Position numbers and translations under genes: made by a program. Source: Brucella pseudogrignonensis (GTDB lineage Bacteria; Pseudomonadota; Alphaproteobacteria; Rhizobiales; Rhizobiaceae). Taken from it: a DNA stretch of 64,000 nt. The stretch is taken from assembly GCF_032190615.1 (NCBI RefSeq), contig NZ_JAVLAT010000001.1, positions 1,992,501-2,056,500 on the forward strand. The letters are read 5' to 3'. The notes beneath the pieces are model-generated. The model made no database searches. It had not been told where the DNA came from and saw only the letters and a program-made list of their open reading frames with translations. Positions 36,232 through 44,948 of the stretch are shown here, in pieces (the stretch's first letter is position 1; each line of letters begins with the position of its first letter).

Positions 36232-36930
36232 ATGGTTTCGACAGATTTAGCAGCGTCGATTCTTCAAGAGCGCACAGGACACCGTTTTCTCAATCTGAAA
36301 CGGCTTGAACGTGCGCTCACGCACTCGAGTGTGCAGGCACCATCGCGTGCCAATTATGAGCGACTTGAATTTCTTGGTGATCGCGTACTTGGTCTGGTGG
36401 TTGCCGAAATGCTTTTTGAGGAATTCCCGGATGCGCCGGAAGGCGAATTGTCGGTGCGTCTGAATGCACTGGTCAATGCTGAAACTTGTGCGGCAATTGC
36501 CGATGAAATTAAACTAGCAGACCTTATTCATACGGGTTCAGACATTAAGTCGCTGAATGATAAGCGCTTGCTCAATGTACGCGCTGATGTCATCGAGGCT
36601 TTGATTGCAACAATTTATATGGATGGTGGCCTTGAGGCTGCGCGCAGCTTTATAAAGCGCTATTGGCAGAAACGCTCCCTTGAGACAGGTGCTGCAAGGC
36701 GTGATGCGAAGACTGAATTGCAGGAATGGGCACATCAGCAAGGCAATGCTCACCCGGCTTATGTTATCCTGAGCCGCAGCGGCCCGGACCATGACCCTTC
36801 ATTCATCGTTGAAGTGACAGTCAAGGGCTTTGCTCCGGAAAAGGGTGAAGGCCGCTCGAAACGCATTGCTGAACAGAATGCTGCGGAGACGATGCTTTAC
36901 AGGGAATCCGTCTGGAAGCGTGACAGTTAG
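36232..36930 (+). CDS. rnc: Ribonuclease III
   Basis: 232 residues. The RNase III signature ERLEFLGDRVLG (about 43-54) carries the catalytic acidic residues; the C-terminal double-stranded RNA-binding domain spans about 160-228. It processes rRNA and structured mRNAs. ATG at 36232 lies 1 nt after the lepB stop; an in-frame GTG inside lepB (36196) is less likely. Confidence 0.97.
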   Translation: MVSTDLAASILQERTGHRFLNLKRLERALTHSSVQAPSRANYERLEFLGDRVLGLVVAEMLFEEFPDAPEGELSVRLNALVNAETCAAIADEIKLADLIHTGSDIKSLNDKRLLNVRADVIEALIATIYMDGGLEAARSFIKRYWQKRSLETGAARRDAKTELQEWAHQQGNAHPAYVILSRSGPDHDPSFIVEVTVKGFAPEKGEGRSKRIAEQNAAETMLYRESVWKRDS

Positions 36931-37060
36931 GGCTAAGGCGGAATTCAGCATCCATTTAAAAGAAATTCAGTTATAATCAAATTAACAGCGGCAATGGTGG
37001 GTTTGTCGCAAGGGTAGAATGGTTCGGGAGAGACCGTTTCTGCTGTCTACACGAAATAAA

Positions 37061-37103
37061 GCAATTCCAGCGAAAGTGGGGACCGGTTTACGTCGGGAAT
37101 TGC
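37061..37103. repeat. Short palindromic repeat, intergenic copy
   Basis: Arms GCAATTCC/GGAATTGC enclose the core AAAGTGGGGACCGGTTT. The same core, with different arms, recurs at 43991-44035. Elements with this core are scattered through Rhizobiales genomes. Here it sits between rnc and era. Confidence 0.75.
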
Positions 37104-37167
37104 GCAAACAGCAAATTGAGTGCTTCCGCGTTTCTGACAAACCGGAAGGCTCGCAAAAGGACGAGCA

Positions 37168-38103
37168 ATGAACAATCCGACGATGCCGACAGGCGACGAA
37201 ACTGAAACCGGGCAGACCCGTTCGGGCTTTGTGGCGCTGATTGGTGCGCCAAATGCCGGAAAATCCACGCTGGTTAATCAGCTGGTGGGCACCAAGGTTT
37301 CCATCGTCACGCACAAGGTGCAGACAACACGGGCGCTGGTGCGCGGCATCTTCATCCATGATCAGGCCCAGATAGTACTTGTCGATACGCCCGGTATTTT
37401 TCGTCCGAAGCGCCGTCTCGATCGCGCAATGGTTACGACTGCATGGGGCGGCGCAAAAGATGCCGATATTATTCTCGTTCTTTTGGACGCGCAGGGTGGT
37501 CTGAACGAGAATGCTGAGGCTCTTCTGGAAAGCATGAAAGACGTGCGCCAGAAGAAGGTTCTTGTGCTAAATAAAGTTGATCGTGTTGATCCGCCTAAGT
37601 TGCTGGAACTCGCAAAAGCTGCGAATGAACTCGTTGCGTTTGATCAGACATTTATGATCTCCGCGTTGACGGGTTCTGGTTGCAAGCATCTTGCTAAGTA
37701 TTTGGCAGAAACCGTTCCAAATGGTCCGTGGTATTACCCGGAAGATCAGATTTCCGACATGCCGATGCGCCAGCTCGCAGCAGAAATCACCCGTGAAAAG
37801 CTTTATCTGCGCCTGCATGAAGAGCTGCCATATTCCTCGACTGTCGAAACCGAACGCTGGGAAGAGCGTAAGGACGGCTCGGTTCGTATTGAGCAGGTGA
37901 TTTATGTTGAGCGCGAAAGCCAGAAGAAAATCGTGCTTGGTTATAAGGGCGAAACAATCAAGGCAATCGGACAGTCAGCTCGCAAAGAGATCAGCGAAAT
38001 TCTCGAACAGAATGCACATCTCTTCCTGTTCGTGAAAGTGCGTGAAAACTGGGGCAACGATCCTGAGCGCTATCGTGAAATGGGCCTCATTTTCCCGACT
38101 TAA
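37168..38103 (+). CDS. era: GTPase Era
   Basis: 311 residues: GTPase domain with P-loop GAPNAGKS (26-33), DTPG and NKVD motifs, and a C-terminal KH domain (about 225-300, ending YREMGL). It binds 16S rRNA in 30S maturation. The N-terminus has about 18 extra residues before the usual GFVALIG start, common in this group. Confidence 0.97.
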   Translation: MNNPTMPTGDETETGQTRSGFVALIGAPNAGKSTLVNQLVGTKVSIVTHKVQTTRALVRGIFIHDQAQIVLVDTPGIFRPKRRLDRAMVTTAWGGAKDADIILVLLDAQGGLNENAEALLESMKDVRQKKVLVLNKVDRVDPPKLLELAKAANELVAFDQTFMISALTGSGCKHLAKYLAETVPNGPWYYPEDQISDMPMRQLAAEITREKLYLRLHEELPYSSTVETERWEERKDGSVRIEQVIYVERESQKKIVLGYKGETIKAIGQSARKEISEILEQNAHLFLFVKVRENWGNDPERYREMGLIFPT

Positions 38104-38120
38104 CTGGTTGAGCAAGAGCC

Positions 38121-38152
38121 GTGGAATGGCGTGATAGCCGCGCATAATTCGG
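38121..38152 (+). repeat. Partial duplicate of the recO start
   Basis: GTGGAATGGCGTGATAGCCG and the following GCATAATTCGG closely copy the beginning of recO at 38214 (ATGGAATGGCGTGAT...GCATAATTCTCGG), 93 bp upstream. In frame it would read only 8 codons (M-E-W-R-D-S-R-A) before TAA. Confidence 0.7.
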
Positions 38153-38213
38153 AAAGTCATCTGACTTTCATTGACAATGATGCGCAGAATGGAAGTCTGG
38201 TTAAGATTTACCC

Positions 38214-38957
38214 ATGGAATGGCGTGATGAAGGCATAATTCTCGGCACACGGCGACATGGCGAAACAAGCGCTATTGTCGAAGTGATGACGCGTGAACAC
38301 GGCCGTCATATGGGTATGGTGCGCGGCGGGCGATCTCGCCGCATGCAGCCCTTGCTGCAACCAGGCAATCACGTTGATCTATCATGGTGGGCGCGGCTGG
38401 ATGAGCATATGGGCTCATTCACAATCGAACCATTAGGCTTTGCTGCGGCGCGTCTGATTGAAACGCCGGTTGCACTCTATGGTATCCAGCTTGCCGCTTC
38501 TCATCTGCGCTTATTGCCAGAGCGGGACGCACATGGCGGCTTATACGAAACACTTCGCCTTATCATCGAGCACTTTGACGATCCACTTGCTTCAGGTGAA
38601 TTGCTGCTGCGTTTTGAAGTGATGATGCTTGAAGAACTTGGCTTTGGCCTGGATCTTAAAGAATGCGCTGCGACAGGTGTTCGCGAAAACCTGATTTATG
38701 TATCGCCAAAATCGGGTCGCGCAGTCTGTGGTGACGCTGGTGCGCCATGGGCGGATAAGATGCTGCCGTTGCCAGCTTTCGTCAACAATACGGCTTTGCG
38801 CGCATCGTGTTATGACGATCTCAACGATGCTTTCAGAATGACCGGCTTTTTCTTCCTGCGTCATGTGTGGGAGCCGCGCGCACAGACACCACCCGATTCA
38901 CGCAGCGGCTTTCTCAACGCAATTTTGCGTGCTTTCAGTTTGCAACAGGCAGGTTGA
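38214..38957 (+). CDS. recO: DNA repair protein RecO
   Basis: 247 residues: N-terminal OB fold (EWRDEGIILGTRRHGETSAI) and a helical C-terminal domain. It loads RecA in the RecFOR pathway. Its last 23 bp overlap the converging phosphatase gene. Confidence 0.95.
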   Translation: MEWRDEGIILGTRRHGETSAIVEVMTREHGRHMGMVRGGRSRRMQPLLQPGNHVDLSWWARLDEHMGSFTIEPLGFAAARLIETPVALYGIQLAASHLRLLPERDAHGGLYETLRLIIEHFDDPLASGELLLRFEVMMLEELGFGLDLKECAATGVRENLIYVSPKSGRAVCGDAGAPWADKMLPLPAFVNNTALRASCYDDLNDAFRMTGFFFLRHVWEPRAQTPPDSRSGFLNAILRAFSLQQAG

Positions 38958-39438
38958 ACACTTCGCCTTCAAAGGCTTCTTGCCCGCGTCCGATTGCCTT
39001 AATCGCGGCAACCATACGGCCATCCCTTCTGAGCATGTTATCCGCAAGCGCAATAAGTCGTATATTGGGCGTAGCTGATGGTGAAAGTTCCCGCAGCTTT
39101 TCTGCAAGTGCTGTTTCATCCAACGATAGGTCCAGCGCTGAGGCGATAATGTAAGCGCTGGCGGTCGAACGCGAAACACCAGCATAGCAATGAATCAGCA
39201 GTGGCTTTGCGCGATCCCATTCCATTGCAAAATCAAGCAGCGCTCTGACGTGGCTTTCATCGGGCATTGTCAGACCATCACGTGGTTCTGTAATGTCGTT
39301 GAATAACAGACTGAGCCGCTCTGCCTCACCGGGCAGTGCAGGCAGAGCGTGGCTGCTGAGCGTTACGATATGGCTTGGCTCATGCAGTGCAATCTGCGCT
39401 TCAAGCTTCGATAGCGGACTGACGACGATGTAAGCCAA
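38935..39438 (-). CDS. Tyrosine/dual-specificity phosphatase-like protein
   Basis: 167 residues with the PTP loop HCYAGVSRS: C84 nucleophile and R90, and an upstream acidic region (DITEPRD). Related to cyanobacterial/alphaproteobacterial PTP-like proteins. It is the last gene of a minus-strand operon after ygfZ and the HD protein (3-bp gap). Substrate unknown. Confidence 0.85.
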   Translation of the reverse strand: MAYIVVSPLSKLEAQIALHEPSHIVTLSSHALPALPGEAERLSLLFNDITEPRDGLTMPDESHVRALLDFAMEWDRAKPLLIHCYAGVSRSTASAYIIASALDLSLDETALAEKLRELSPSATPNIRLIALADNMLRRDGRMVAAIKAIGRGQEAFEGEVFNLPVAN

Positions 39439-39441
39439 CGC

Positions 39442-40059
39442 CTATCCTCTTCGCGCCTGTTCCAGCACAGCAAAACGCGCAAGAAAATCATTCTGCACAT
39501 CCTGGGTCGGACGCGGCGTCAGTTCCAGCCCTGCTGGATCAAAGCCGCGTGGACGACCAAAATACTTGGTGGCTTCCGCTTCGGTAAATCCTGCAAGCCT
39601 TGTTGCCTCGAAATAGGCCGCGACCCTGTCAGCGCGCTTGATCAGCTTTTTAAGCGATGCAGAGATCGAAGCAGGCAATGAAAAGCGCACATGAATAGCG
39701 CGTTCAAGCCGGTCTTCTATAAGTTTGTAATTGCCGCCCATCACCGCCTTGAACGGTGAAATCATGTCACCAATCACATACTCAGGTGCGTCATGCAGAA
39801 GGGTTAGCATCTGCCATTCAATGCTTGGATCTGGAACAAGCCGGTTGAAAATCTGCTCAACCAGCATGGAGTGCTGGGCGACGGAATAGGCGTGTTCACC
39901 CACGGTTTGCCCGTTCCAGCGTGCTACACGCGCAAGACCATGGGCTATGTCTGTAATCTCAACATCGAGTGGTGAGGGGTCAAGCAGGTCGAGCCTGCGT
40001 CCCGATAACATTCGCTGCCATGCACGCTCCTGTCCCGATGAACGATCCACTGCTGCCAT
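39442..40059 (-). CDS. HD-domain hydrolase, YfbR-like
   Basis: 205 residues. HD-type ligands: H56 (GEHAYSVAQH), H89-D90 (LLHDAPEY) and a later Asp in KRADRVAAY. Resembles the 5'-deoxynucleotidase YfbR. The start overlaps the ygfZ stop (TGATG), indicating coupling. Confidence 0.87.
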   Translation of the reverse strand: MAAVDRSSGQERAWQRMLSGRRLDLLDPSPLDVEITDIAHGLARVARWNGQTVGEHAYSVAQHSMLVEQIFNRLVPDPSIEWQMLTLLHDAPEYVIGDMISPFKAVMGGNYKLIEDRLERAIHVRFSLPASISASLKKLIKRADRVAAYFEATRLAGFTEAEATKYFGRPRGFDPAGLELTPRPTQDVQNDFLARFAVLEQARRG

Positions 40060-40922
40060 CAGGCTTTGTCCGTATCAGCAGTTGGGAATGTGAAGCGGAC
40101 ATGCGGTGGCAGCTCTAACCTGATTTCGCTTTCAGCGGCCAGAATTTGTGTACCGGAATCAAGCGCATCTTTCACCCGGTCAATACGGACAAGTGCCAAA
40201 CCAATCTTGTCGGAAGAGCTACCCAGCGTTCCGATGTCACGCCCACCGACTGTAACTGGTGTGCCCATTGTAGGCAGTGGCTCGTCGGATTTTGCGACAA
40301 GCACACGTCGCCGCGGGGTACCGCGATGCTGCATGCGCGAGACAACTTCCTGGCCAATAAAGCAGCCTTTTGGAAACGTCACGCCGCCGGTCTGGTCGAA
40401 ATTCACGTCATGAGGAAATACATCATTATAGGCGAAATCGGCTTCACCTTCGGCAATGCCATATTCGGCACGAATTGCTATCCACGCACTCTCGTCACTG
40501 ACTTCGCCTGCCTGTCCATAAATGCGGGTAACATGCAGTTCTTCCGGAAACCGTGAATCGCGCTTAATTGAATCGCTTTCTGAAGAATCTGAATCTTTCC
40601 CCCAGCAAACGCTCACAAGTGATTCTGGCGATTGAGTAATTTCCGCTTTGGCTCGCAGGCGATAAAGCGTCATGCGCTTCATAAAATCGGTAGCAATGCT
40701 TGCGGGCATATCGAAACGTAGCCCGTTTTCAATGCGCGACACAACGAAGTCGAACAGGATCTTGCCCTGTGGTGCCAGCAATGCGCCGGGTTTCAGTTCA
40801 TCGGCGCCGAGCTTGTCGAGATTGGTGGTAATCACAGCCTGTACGAATTTTTCCGCATCTTCGCCTGTGATGTGAACCAGTGCTCTGTTGGAAAGATTGA
40901 TCGTTTCCGCTACCGTCGCCAT
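40059..40922 (-). CDS. ygfZ: Folate-binding Fe-S cluster assembly/repair protein YgfZ
   Basis: 287 residues of the GcvT-like YgfZ/IBA57 family. Signature KGCFIGQE (185-192, with C187) is complete. It supports maturation of certain Fe-S proteins. The upstream frame is open to 41054, but ATG 40922, with GGAAG before it, gives the family N-terminus (residue 1 MATVAETINL). Divergent from the dihydroorotase-like gene. Confidence 0.92.
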   Translation of the reverse strand: MATVAETINLSNRALVHITGEDAEKFVQAVITTNLDKLGADELKPGALLAPQGKILFDFVVSRIENGLRFDMPASIATDFMKRMTLYRLRAKAEITQSPESLVSVCWGKDSDSSESDSIKRDSRFPEELHVTRIYGQAGEVSDESAWIAIRAEYGIAEGEADFAYNDVFPHDVNFDQTGGVTFPKGCFIGQEVVSRMQHRGTPRRRVLVAKSDEPLPTMGTPVTVGGRDIGTLGSSSDKIGLALVRIDRVKDALDSGTQILAAESEIRLELPPHVRFTFPTADTDKA

Positions 40923-41007
40923 CGCTTCTTCCTTGCCTTTATAATCATCGTTACGTAAGCCGCATTGAAGACGCTCGCAAGCCCCATCAAGCCAGCAGGA
41001 GACAACA

Positions 41008-42345
41008 ATGGCCCATACGTTCGATACGATCCTGAAAGGTGCAACCATCGTCAATCATGACGGCACCGGTCAACGCGATATTGGCATTCGTAATGGGCGC
41101 ATAGAGGCGATTGGTTCTCTTTCAGCAAATTCTGCCGGCGAAGTGATTGATTGTACCGGCCTACATATTCTGCCGGGTGTGGTTGATAGTCAGGTACATT
41201 TCCGCGAACCGGGACTGGAGCACAAGGAAGATCTGGAAACTGGTTCGCTGGCTGCTGTTCTCGGTGGTGTGACATCAGTTTTTGAAATGCCGAATACCAA
41301 GCCGCTGACAACCACTGCTGAAACGCTGGAAGACAAGATCCGTCGTGGTCGCCATCGTATGCATTGCGATTTTGCCTTTTGGGTCGGTGGCACGCGTGAC
41401 AATGCAAAAGACGTAGCTGAACTTGAACGTCTGCCGGGGGCGGCTGGCATCAAGATATTTATGGGGTCGTCGACTGGCGATCTGCTGGTTGAAGACGACG
41501 ATGGTGTTCGCTCGATCCTCAAAAATACCCGCCGTCGTGCGGCTTTCCATTCCGAAGATGAGTTTCGTCTGAAAGAACGCGAAGGTCTGCGTGTGGCGGG
41601 CGATCCGTCGAGCCATCCTGTTTGGCGTGATGAAGTTGCGGCACTGCAATGCACCGAACGTCTGGTGCGCATCGCGCGGGAAACAGGCGCGCGCATTCAT
41701 GTGCTGCATATCTCGACCGCCGAAGAAATTGACTTCCTTCAGGGGCACAAAGACGTGGCAACCTGTGAAGCCACCCCGCATCATCTCACATTGTCAGCAG
41801 ATGATTATGCAACGCTTGGCAATCTTATCCAGATGAACCCACCTGTGCGCGACAAGCGCCATCGTGACGGTATCTGGAAGGGCATTGATCAAGGGATCGT
41901 CGATGTTCTTGGCTCTGACCATGCGCCGCATACGCTTGAAGAAAAGCAGAAGCCTTATCCGGCATCCCCATCCGGCATGACCGGTGTTCAGACGCTGGTG
42001 CCGATCATGCTTGATCACGTCAATGCAGGCAAGCTTTCGCTGGAGCGATTTGTCGATCTGTCGAGTCATGGCCCGAACCGCATTTTCGGTATGGCACGCA
42101 AGGGACGCATCGCTGTTGGTTATGATGCCGATCTGACCATCGTTGATATGAAGCGTCGCGAAACCATCACCCACGAGCAGGCGGGTTCAAAAGCTGGCTG
42201 GACGCCTTATCATGGCAAGACTGTCACCGGCTGGCCGGTTGGCACTTTTGTGCGTGGTATCAAGGTTATGTGGGAAGCGGAAATCGTCAGCCCGAACAAG
42301 GGTGAGCCGGTCGAGTTTCTGGAAGCACTTCCGCAACGCGGATAA
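41008..42345 (+). CDS. pyrC: Dihydroorotase-like amidohydrolase with altered metal ligand
   Basis: 445 residues of the cyclic amidohydrolase family (class I dihydroorotase type). Metal and catalytic residues seen: H64 and R66 (QVHFREPG), lysine K149 (GIKIFMG), H181 (FHSED), H231 (HVLHIST region), D304 (GSDHAPH). The first histidine of the normal H-x-H pair is Q62. Such proteins are annotated as dihydroorotase in Rhizobiales, but the change may alter metal binding or substrate. The gene is not near pyrB. GGAG precedes the ATG. Confidence 0.85.
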   Translation: MAHTFDTILKGATIVNHDGTGQRDIGIRNGRIEAIGSLSANSAGEVIDCTGLHILPGVVDSQVHFREPGLEHKEDLETGSLAAVLGGVTSVFEMPNTKPLTTTAETLEDKIRRGRHRMHCDFAFWVGGTRDNAKDVAELERLPGAAGIKIFMGSSTGDLLVEDDDGVRSILKNTRRRAAFHSEDEFRLKEREGLRVAGDPSSHPVWRDEVAALQCTERLVRIARETGARIHVLHISTAEEIDFLQGHKDVATCEATPHHLTLSADDYATLGNLIQMNPPVRDKRHRDGIWKGIDQGIVDVLGSDHAPHTLEEKQKPYPASPSGMTGVQTLVPIMLDHVNAGKLSLERFVDLSSHGPNRIFGMARKGRIAVGYDADLTIVDMKRRETITHEQAGSKAGWTPYHGKTVTGWPVGTFVRGIKVMWEAEIVSPNKGEPVEFLEALPQRG

Positions 42346-42443
42346 TGCATGGCGTGAAATGTCCTATCTTTGTCCGGCATAGGGCTTTCACCTTATATTG
42401 CAGGCGCTATCGTCTCCTTGTATAGTTTTACAAGGAGCGAGAA

Positions 42444-43010
42444 ATGTCCGCTAATGATACTGCACTGCTGGTTGTCGATGTTCAGGAATCTTTCCGTCAT
42501 CGTCCATATTACCGCGATGAAGAGGTTGCCGCTTATATCGAGCGGCAACAGGCGCTGATTGACGGTGCCAAGCGCAAGGGCATCCCTGTTGTGCAGATTT
42601 TCCACGTCGAGGATAGCGGTCCGTTTTCGGAAGCGTCGGGCTATGTCAAAACGCTGGCACCCATTGCCTATGAACCCGATGCGACCTTCCGTAAACGCCG
42701 TCACAGTGCACTGGTTGGCACCGGTCTTGACGTCTGGCTCATCTCCAAAGGCATCAGGCGGGTGATTGTTTCGGGTATTAGAACGGAACAATGCTGTGAA
42801 ACCACCACGCGTCAGGCATCAGACCTTGGTTTCGATGTTTATTTTGTAGGCGAAGCAACGCTGACATTTCCAATGACAGATGTGAATGGACGCGAATGGA
42901 GTGCGGCGGAAATTCGTGCACGCACGGAGCTTGTTCTGGCAGGCCGCTTCGCCCGCATTACAACTGTAGAGCAGGCTCTTGAAGGCAACTCCGAACGGAA
43001 AGTTGCATGA
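42444..43010 (+). CDS. Isochorismatase-fold cysteine hydrolase
   Basis: 188 residues. Catalytic triad candidates D12 (LVVDVQ), K84 (TFRKRRHSAL) and C117 or C118 (RTEQCCETT). Family members hydrolyse amides, esters or isochorismate; substrate here unknown. AAGGAG precedes the ATG. The stop overlaps the next gene by 4 nt, so it is coupled to a GlxA-type regulator. Confidence 0.88.
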   Translation: MSANDTALLVVDVQESFRHRPYYRDEEVAAYIERQQALIDGAKRKGIPVVQIFHVEDSGPFSEASGYVKTLAPIAYEPDATFRKRRHSALVGTGLDVWLISKGIRRVIVSGIRTEQCCETTTRQASDLGFDVYFVGEATLTFPMTDVNGREWSAAEIRARTELVLAGRFARITTVEQALEGNSERKVA

Positions 43011-44053
43011 ACCAGTCTGCCGACGGTCTGAAAACTGTTCCCGTGTTTGTCATTATCCCGCCGCGCACGCTTTTGCTTGATGTGGCGGGACCGATAGAGG
43101 TTTTGCGTAAGGCTAATCTCGAGCAAGGCGCTGTACAGTTTGATGTGCATTATATCGGTCCATCCGAAACTGTGACGAGTTCGATAGGGCTGTCGGTGGC
43201 CAATATCACCCCTTTGCCGGAAGCCTTGCCAGATGATGCGCTTGTCGTTATTTCGGGTTCTGCTGATGTGCCGATGGGTGGTGCTATCAACAGCCGCGGC
43301 GACGACGACGCAATTTTGGAGGCGCAGATTGTCAACTGGTTGCGCCGTATAATTCGCCCCGGTGTAAAGCTGGTTTCCATCTGTTCCGGCGCACTGCTTG
43401 CAGCGCGTGCAGGGCTGCTCGAAGGTTATGCGTGCACGACGCATCATATGGCGATTGAGGAATTGCACCGGCTGGCACCAACATCGCGCGTGTTGCAAAA
43501 CCGGTTGTTTGTGGAAGATCGCGACAGGCTGACAAGTGCCGGAATTACCGCAGGCATTGATCTCATGCTGCATATAGTGGCTGAGATGGCAGGGCATGCA
43601 CTTGCATTGTCGGTGGCGCGTTATCTGGTGGTTTATCTGCGCCGCAGTGGCAATGATCCGCAGCTTTCACCATGGCTTGAAGGCCGCAATCACATGCATC
43701 CAGTCGTGCATCGTGCACAGGATGCGATCGCGGGAAATCCGGCAGAAAACTGGTCGGTTGAAAAACTCGCAGAGGCCAGCGGAGCAAGTCCGCGCAATCT
43801 CTCGCGCCTGTTCAATGAATATGCAGGTATGAGCGTCACAGATTATGCCAATAGACTGAAAATAAGTCTGGCTCGCGAAATGCTACAAAATTCTGCTCTG
43901 GATATGGAAAGCGTTGCGGAACGCTCGGGCTTTGCCTCGACAAGACAGTTCCGCAGGGTATGGGAGCGGGTTTATGATTTCCCGCCCAGAGCATGTCGCG
44001 GAAAAGTGGGAACCGGTTTTCAGGTAACGACATGCGTAAAAGGAATGAGATAG
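43007..44053 (+). CDS. GlxA-type AraC regulator with DJ-1/PfpI domain and repeat-derived C-terminus
   Basis: 348 residues. N-terminal DJ-1/PfpI-like domain (about 10-180) with VSICSGALLAARAG at the usual Cys position, and a C-terminal AraC DNA-binding domain (about 230-330; ASGASPRNLSRLFNEYAG, RSGFASTRQFRRVW). The reading frame then enters a palindromic repeat, so the last about 22 residues (from RACRGKVG to the end) do not look like the usual ending. Overlaps the upstream hydrolase gene by 4 nt and probably regulates it. Confidence 0.9.
   Translation: MNQSADGLKTVPVFVIIPPRTLLLDVAGPIEVLRKANLEQGAVQFDVHYIGPSETVTSSIGLSVANITPLPEALPDDALVVISGSADVPMGGAINSRGDDDAILEAQIVNWLRRIIRPGVKLVSICSGALLAARAGLLEGYACTTHHMAIEELHRLAPTSRVLQNRLFVEDRDRLTSAGITAGIDLMLHIVAEMAGHALALSVARYLVVYLRRSGNDPQLSPWLEGRNHMHPVVHRAQDAIAGNPAENWSVEKLAEASGASPRNLSRLFNEYAGMSVTDYANRLKISLAREMLQNSALDMESVAERSGFASTRQFRRVWERVYDFPPRACRGKVGTGFQVTTCVKGMR
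43991..44035. repeat. Short palindromic repeat overlapping a coding end
   Basis: Arms GCATGTCG/CGACATGC around a core containing GAAAAGTGGGAACCGGTTTTC. The core is shared with the intergenic copy at 37061-37103. It lies in frame inside the last codons of the GlxA-type regulator. Confidence 0.85.
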
Positions 44054-44082
44054 AGTAACTGGTTGCTCTATCGACGTGAGAG

Positions 44083-44349
44083 TTACTGCAATACTCGCTG
44101 CGGCAGGAATGTACCGGCGATAATTTGCTCGCGCATCTTTTCGATTAGCTCGAGTGCGGCATCTTCACCGGCTTCGCGGATCAGTTCTGTGAGCGCTGTC
44201 GTAAATGCTGCTTCTGCTAGAATCTCAGGCTCAATCCCTTCGGAAATGCCATCCGCCCAAGCCTCGTTCTGGTATTCAATCGCCACAAGCTTTTTTTCGC
44301 GGGCGATCATCTCGTCCAGATCGGCTGGCATATAATCCATTGGTTTCAT
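44083..44349 (-). CDS. Small conserved helical protein
   Basis: 88 residues, acidic and helical, with repeated Ala/Glu/Leu and no membrane segment. MPADLDEMIAREKKLVAIEY then WADGISEGIEPEILAEAAF (cut into parts) are conserved-looking. An alternative start at 44340 would remove MKP. Function unknown; it lies alone on the minus strand. Confidence 0.7.
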   Translation of the reverse strand: MKPMDYMPADLDEMIAREKKLVAIEYQNEAWADGISEGIEPEILAEAAFTTALTELIREAGEDAALELIEKMREQIIAGTFLPQRVLQ

Positions 44350-44506
44350 CCCGGCTTACGCCCTTCTGGCTCCTTAAATGCCCTCTCACCGAAATCGGGA
44401 GCGCGAACACTTGTGCGGCCTTCCTATCATTTAAGACAGTGTTAACAGATTACTGCGGATTTAAATGAGGCATTTGCAGTCCATCCGCATAAGACTGAAG
44501 AATTGG

Positions 44507-44929
44507 TTAATTTCCATAGCGCGAGATAAGCTCGTTAGACAAGCTTTCGCCCTCCTTCATATAGCGATCAATCGCCGCAAGTGCGGAGGGCGTACAGCGC
44601 AGATAAGTGTTGCTGAAGGCGCGATAGCCGTGGTTGAAGCTTGAAATCAGGCGAACCCGCTCCATATCATCGGGCTTCTCAGCGGCGATGATCGCATCCA
44701 TGCGTTCGCGCCACTCATTGCTGGTTTCTCCGCAAAGATTGCGCAGATAGTGCAGTGAACCAAGCACTTCTGAGAGTCTCTGCATTTTGCCTTCATAAGG
44801 CGCGTTCTGCGCAGTAAGGGCCGGGGAAGCCATACCCAGCCAAAAACTGATCACGATCAGCGAAAGCGTGTTGCTTCTCAATCTCAAGCCCTTTCTTCTG
44901 ATCGCCTTTTTGCTGGCAAACACGGCCAC
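44507..44929 (-). CDS. Secreted TIGR02301-family protein
   Basis: 140 residues: a signal-peptide-like hydrophobic stretch (about 23-42, ending ALTA) then a helical domain with YEGKMQRLSEVLGSLHYLRN and LCGETSNEWRERM, which I associate with TIGR02301 proteins of Rhizobiales. Two conserved cysteines (LCGE and LRCTP). GTG at 44929 with AGGCG upstream, 20 nt after the Nudix stop, is the preferred start; a longer frame reaches 44995. Confidence 0.7.
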   Translation of the reverse strand: MAVFASKKAIRRKGLRLRSNTLSLIVISFWLGMASPALTAQNAPYEGKMQRLSEVLGSLHYLRNLCGETSNEWRERMDAIIAAEKPDDMERVRLISSFNHGYRAFSNTYLRCTPSALAAIDRYMKEGESLSNELISRYGN

Positions 44930-44948
44930 TTCATGACGCCTGAGCGTA

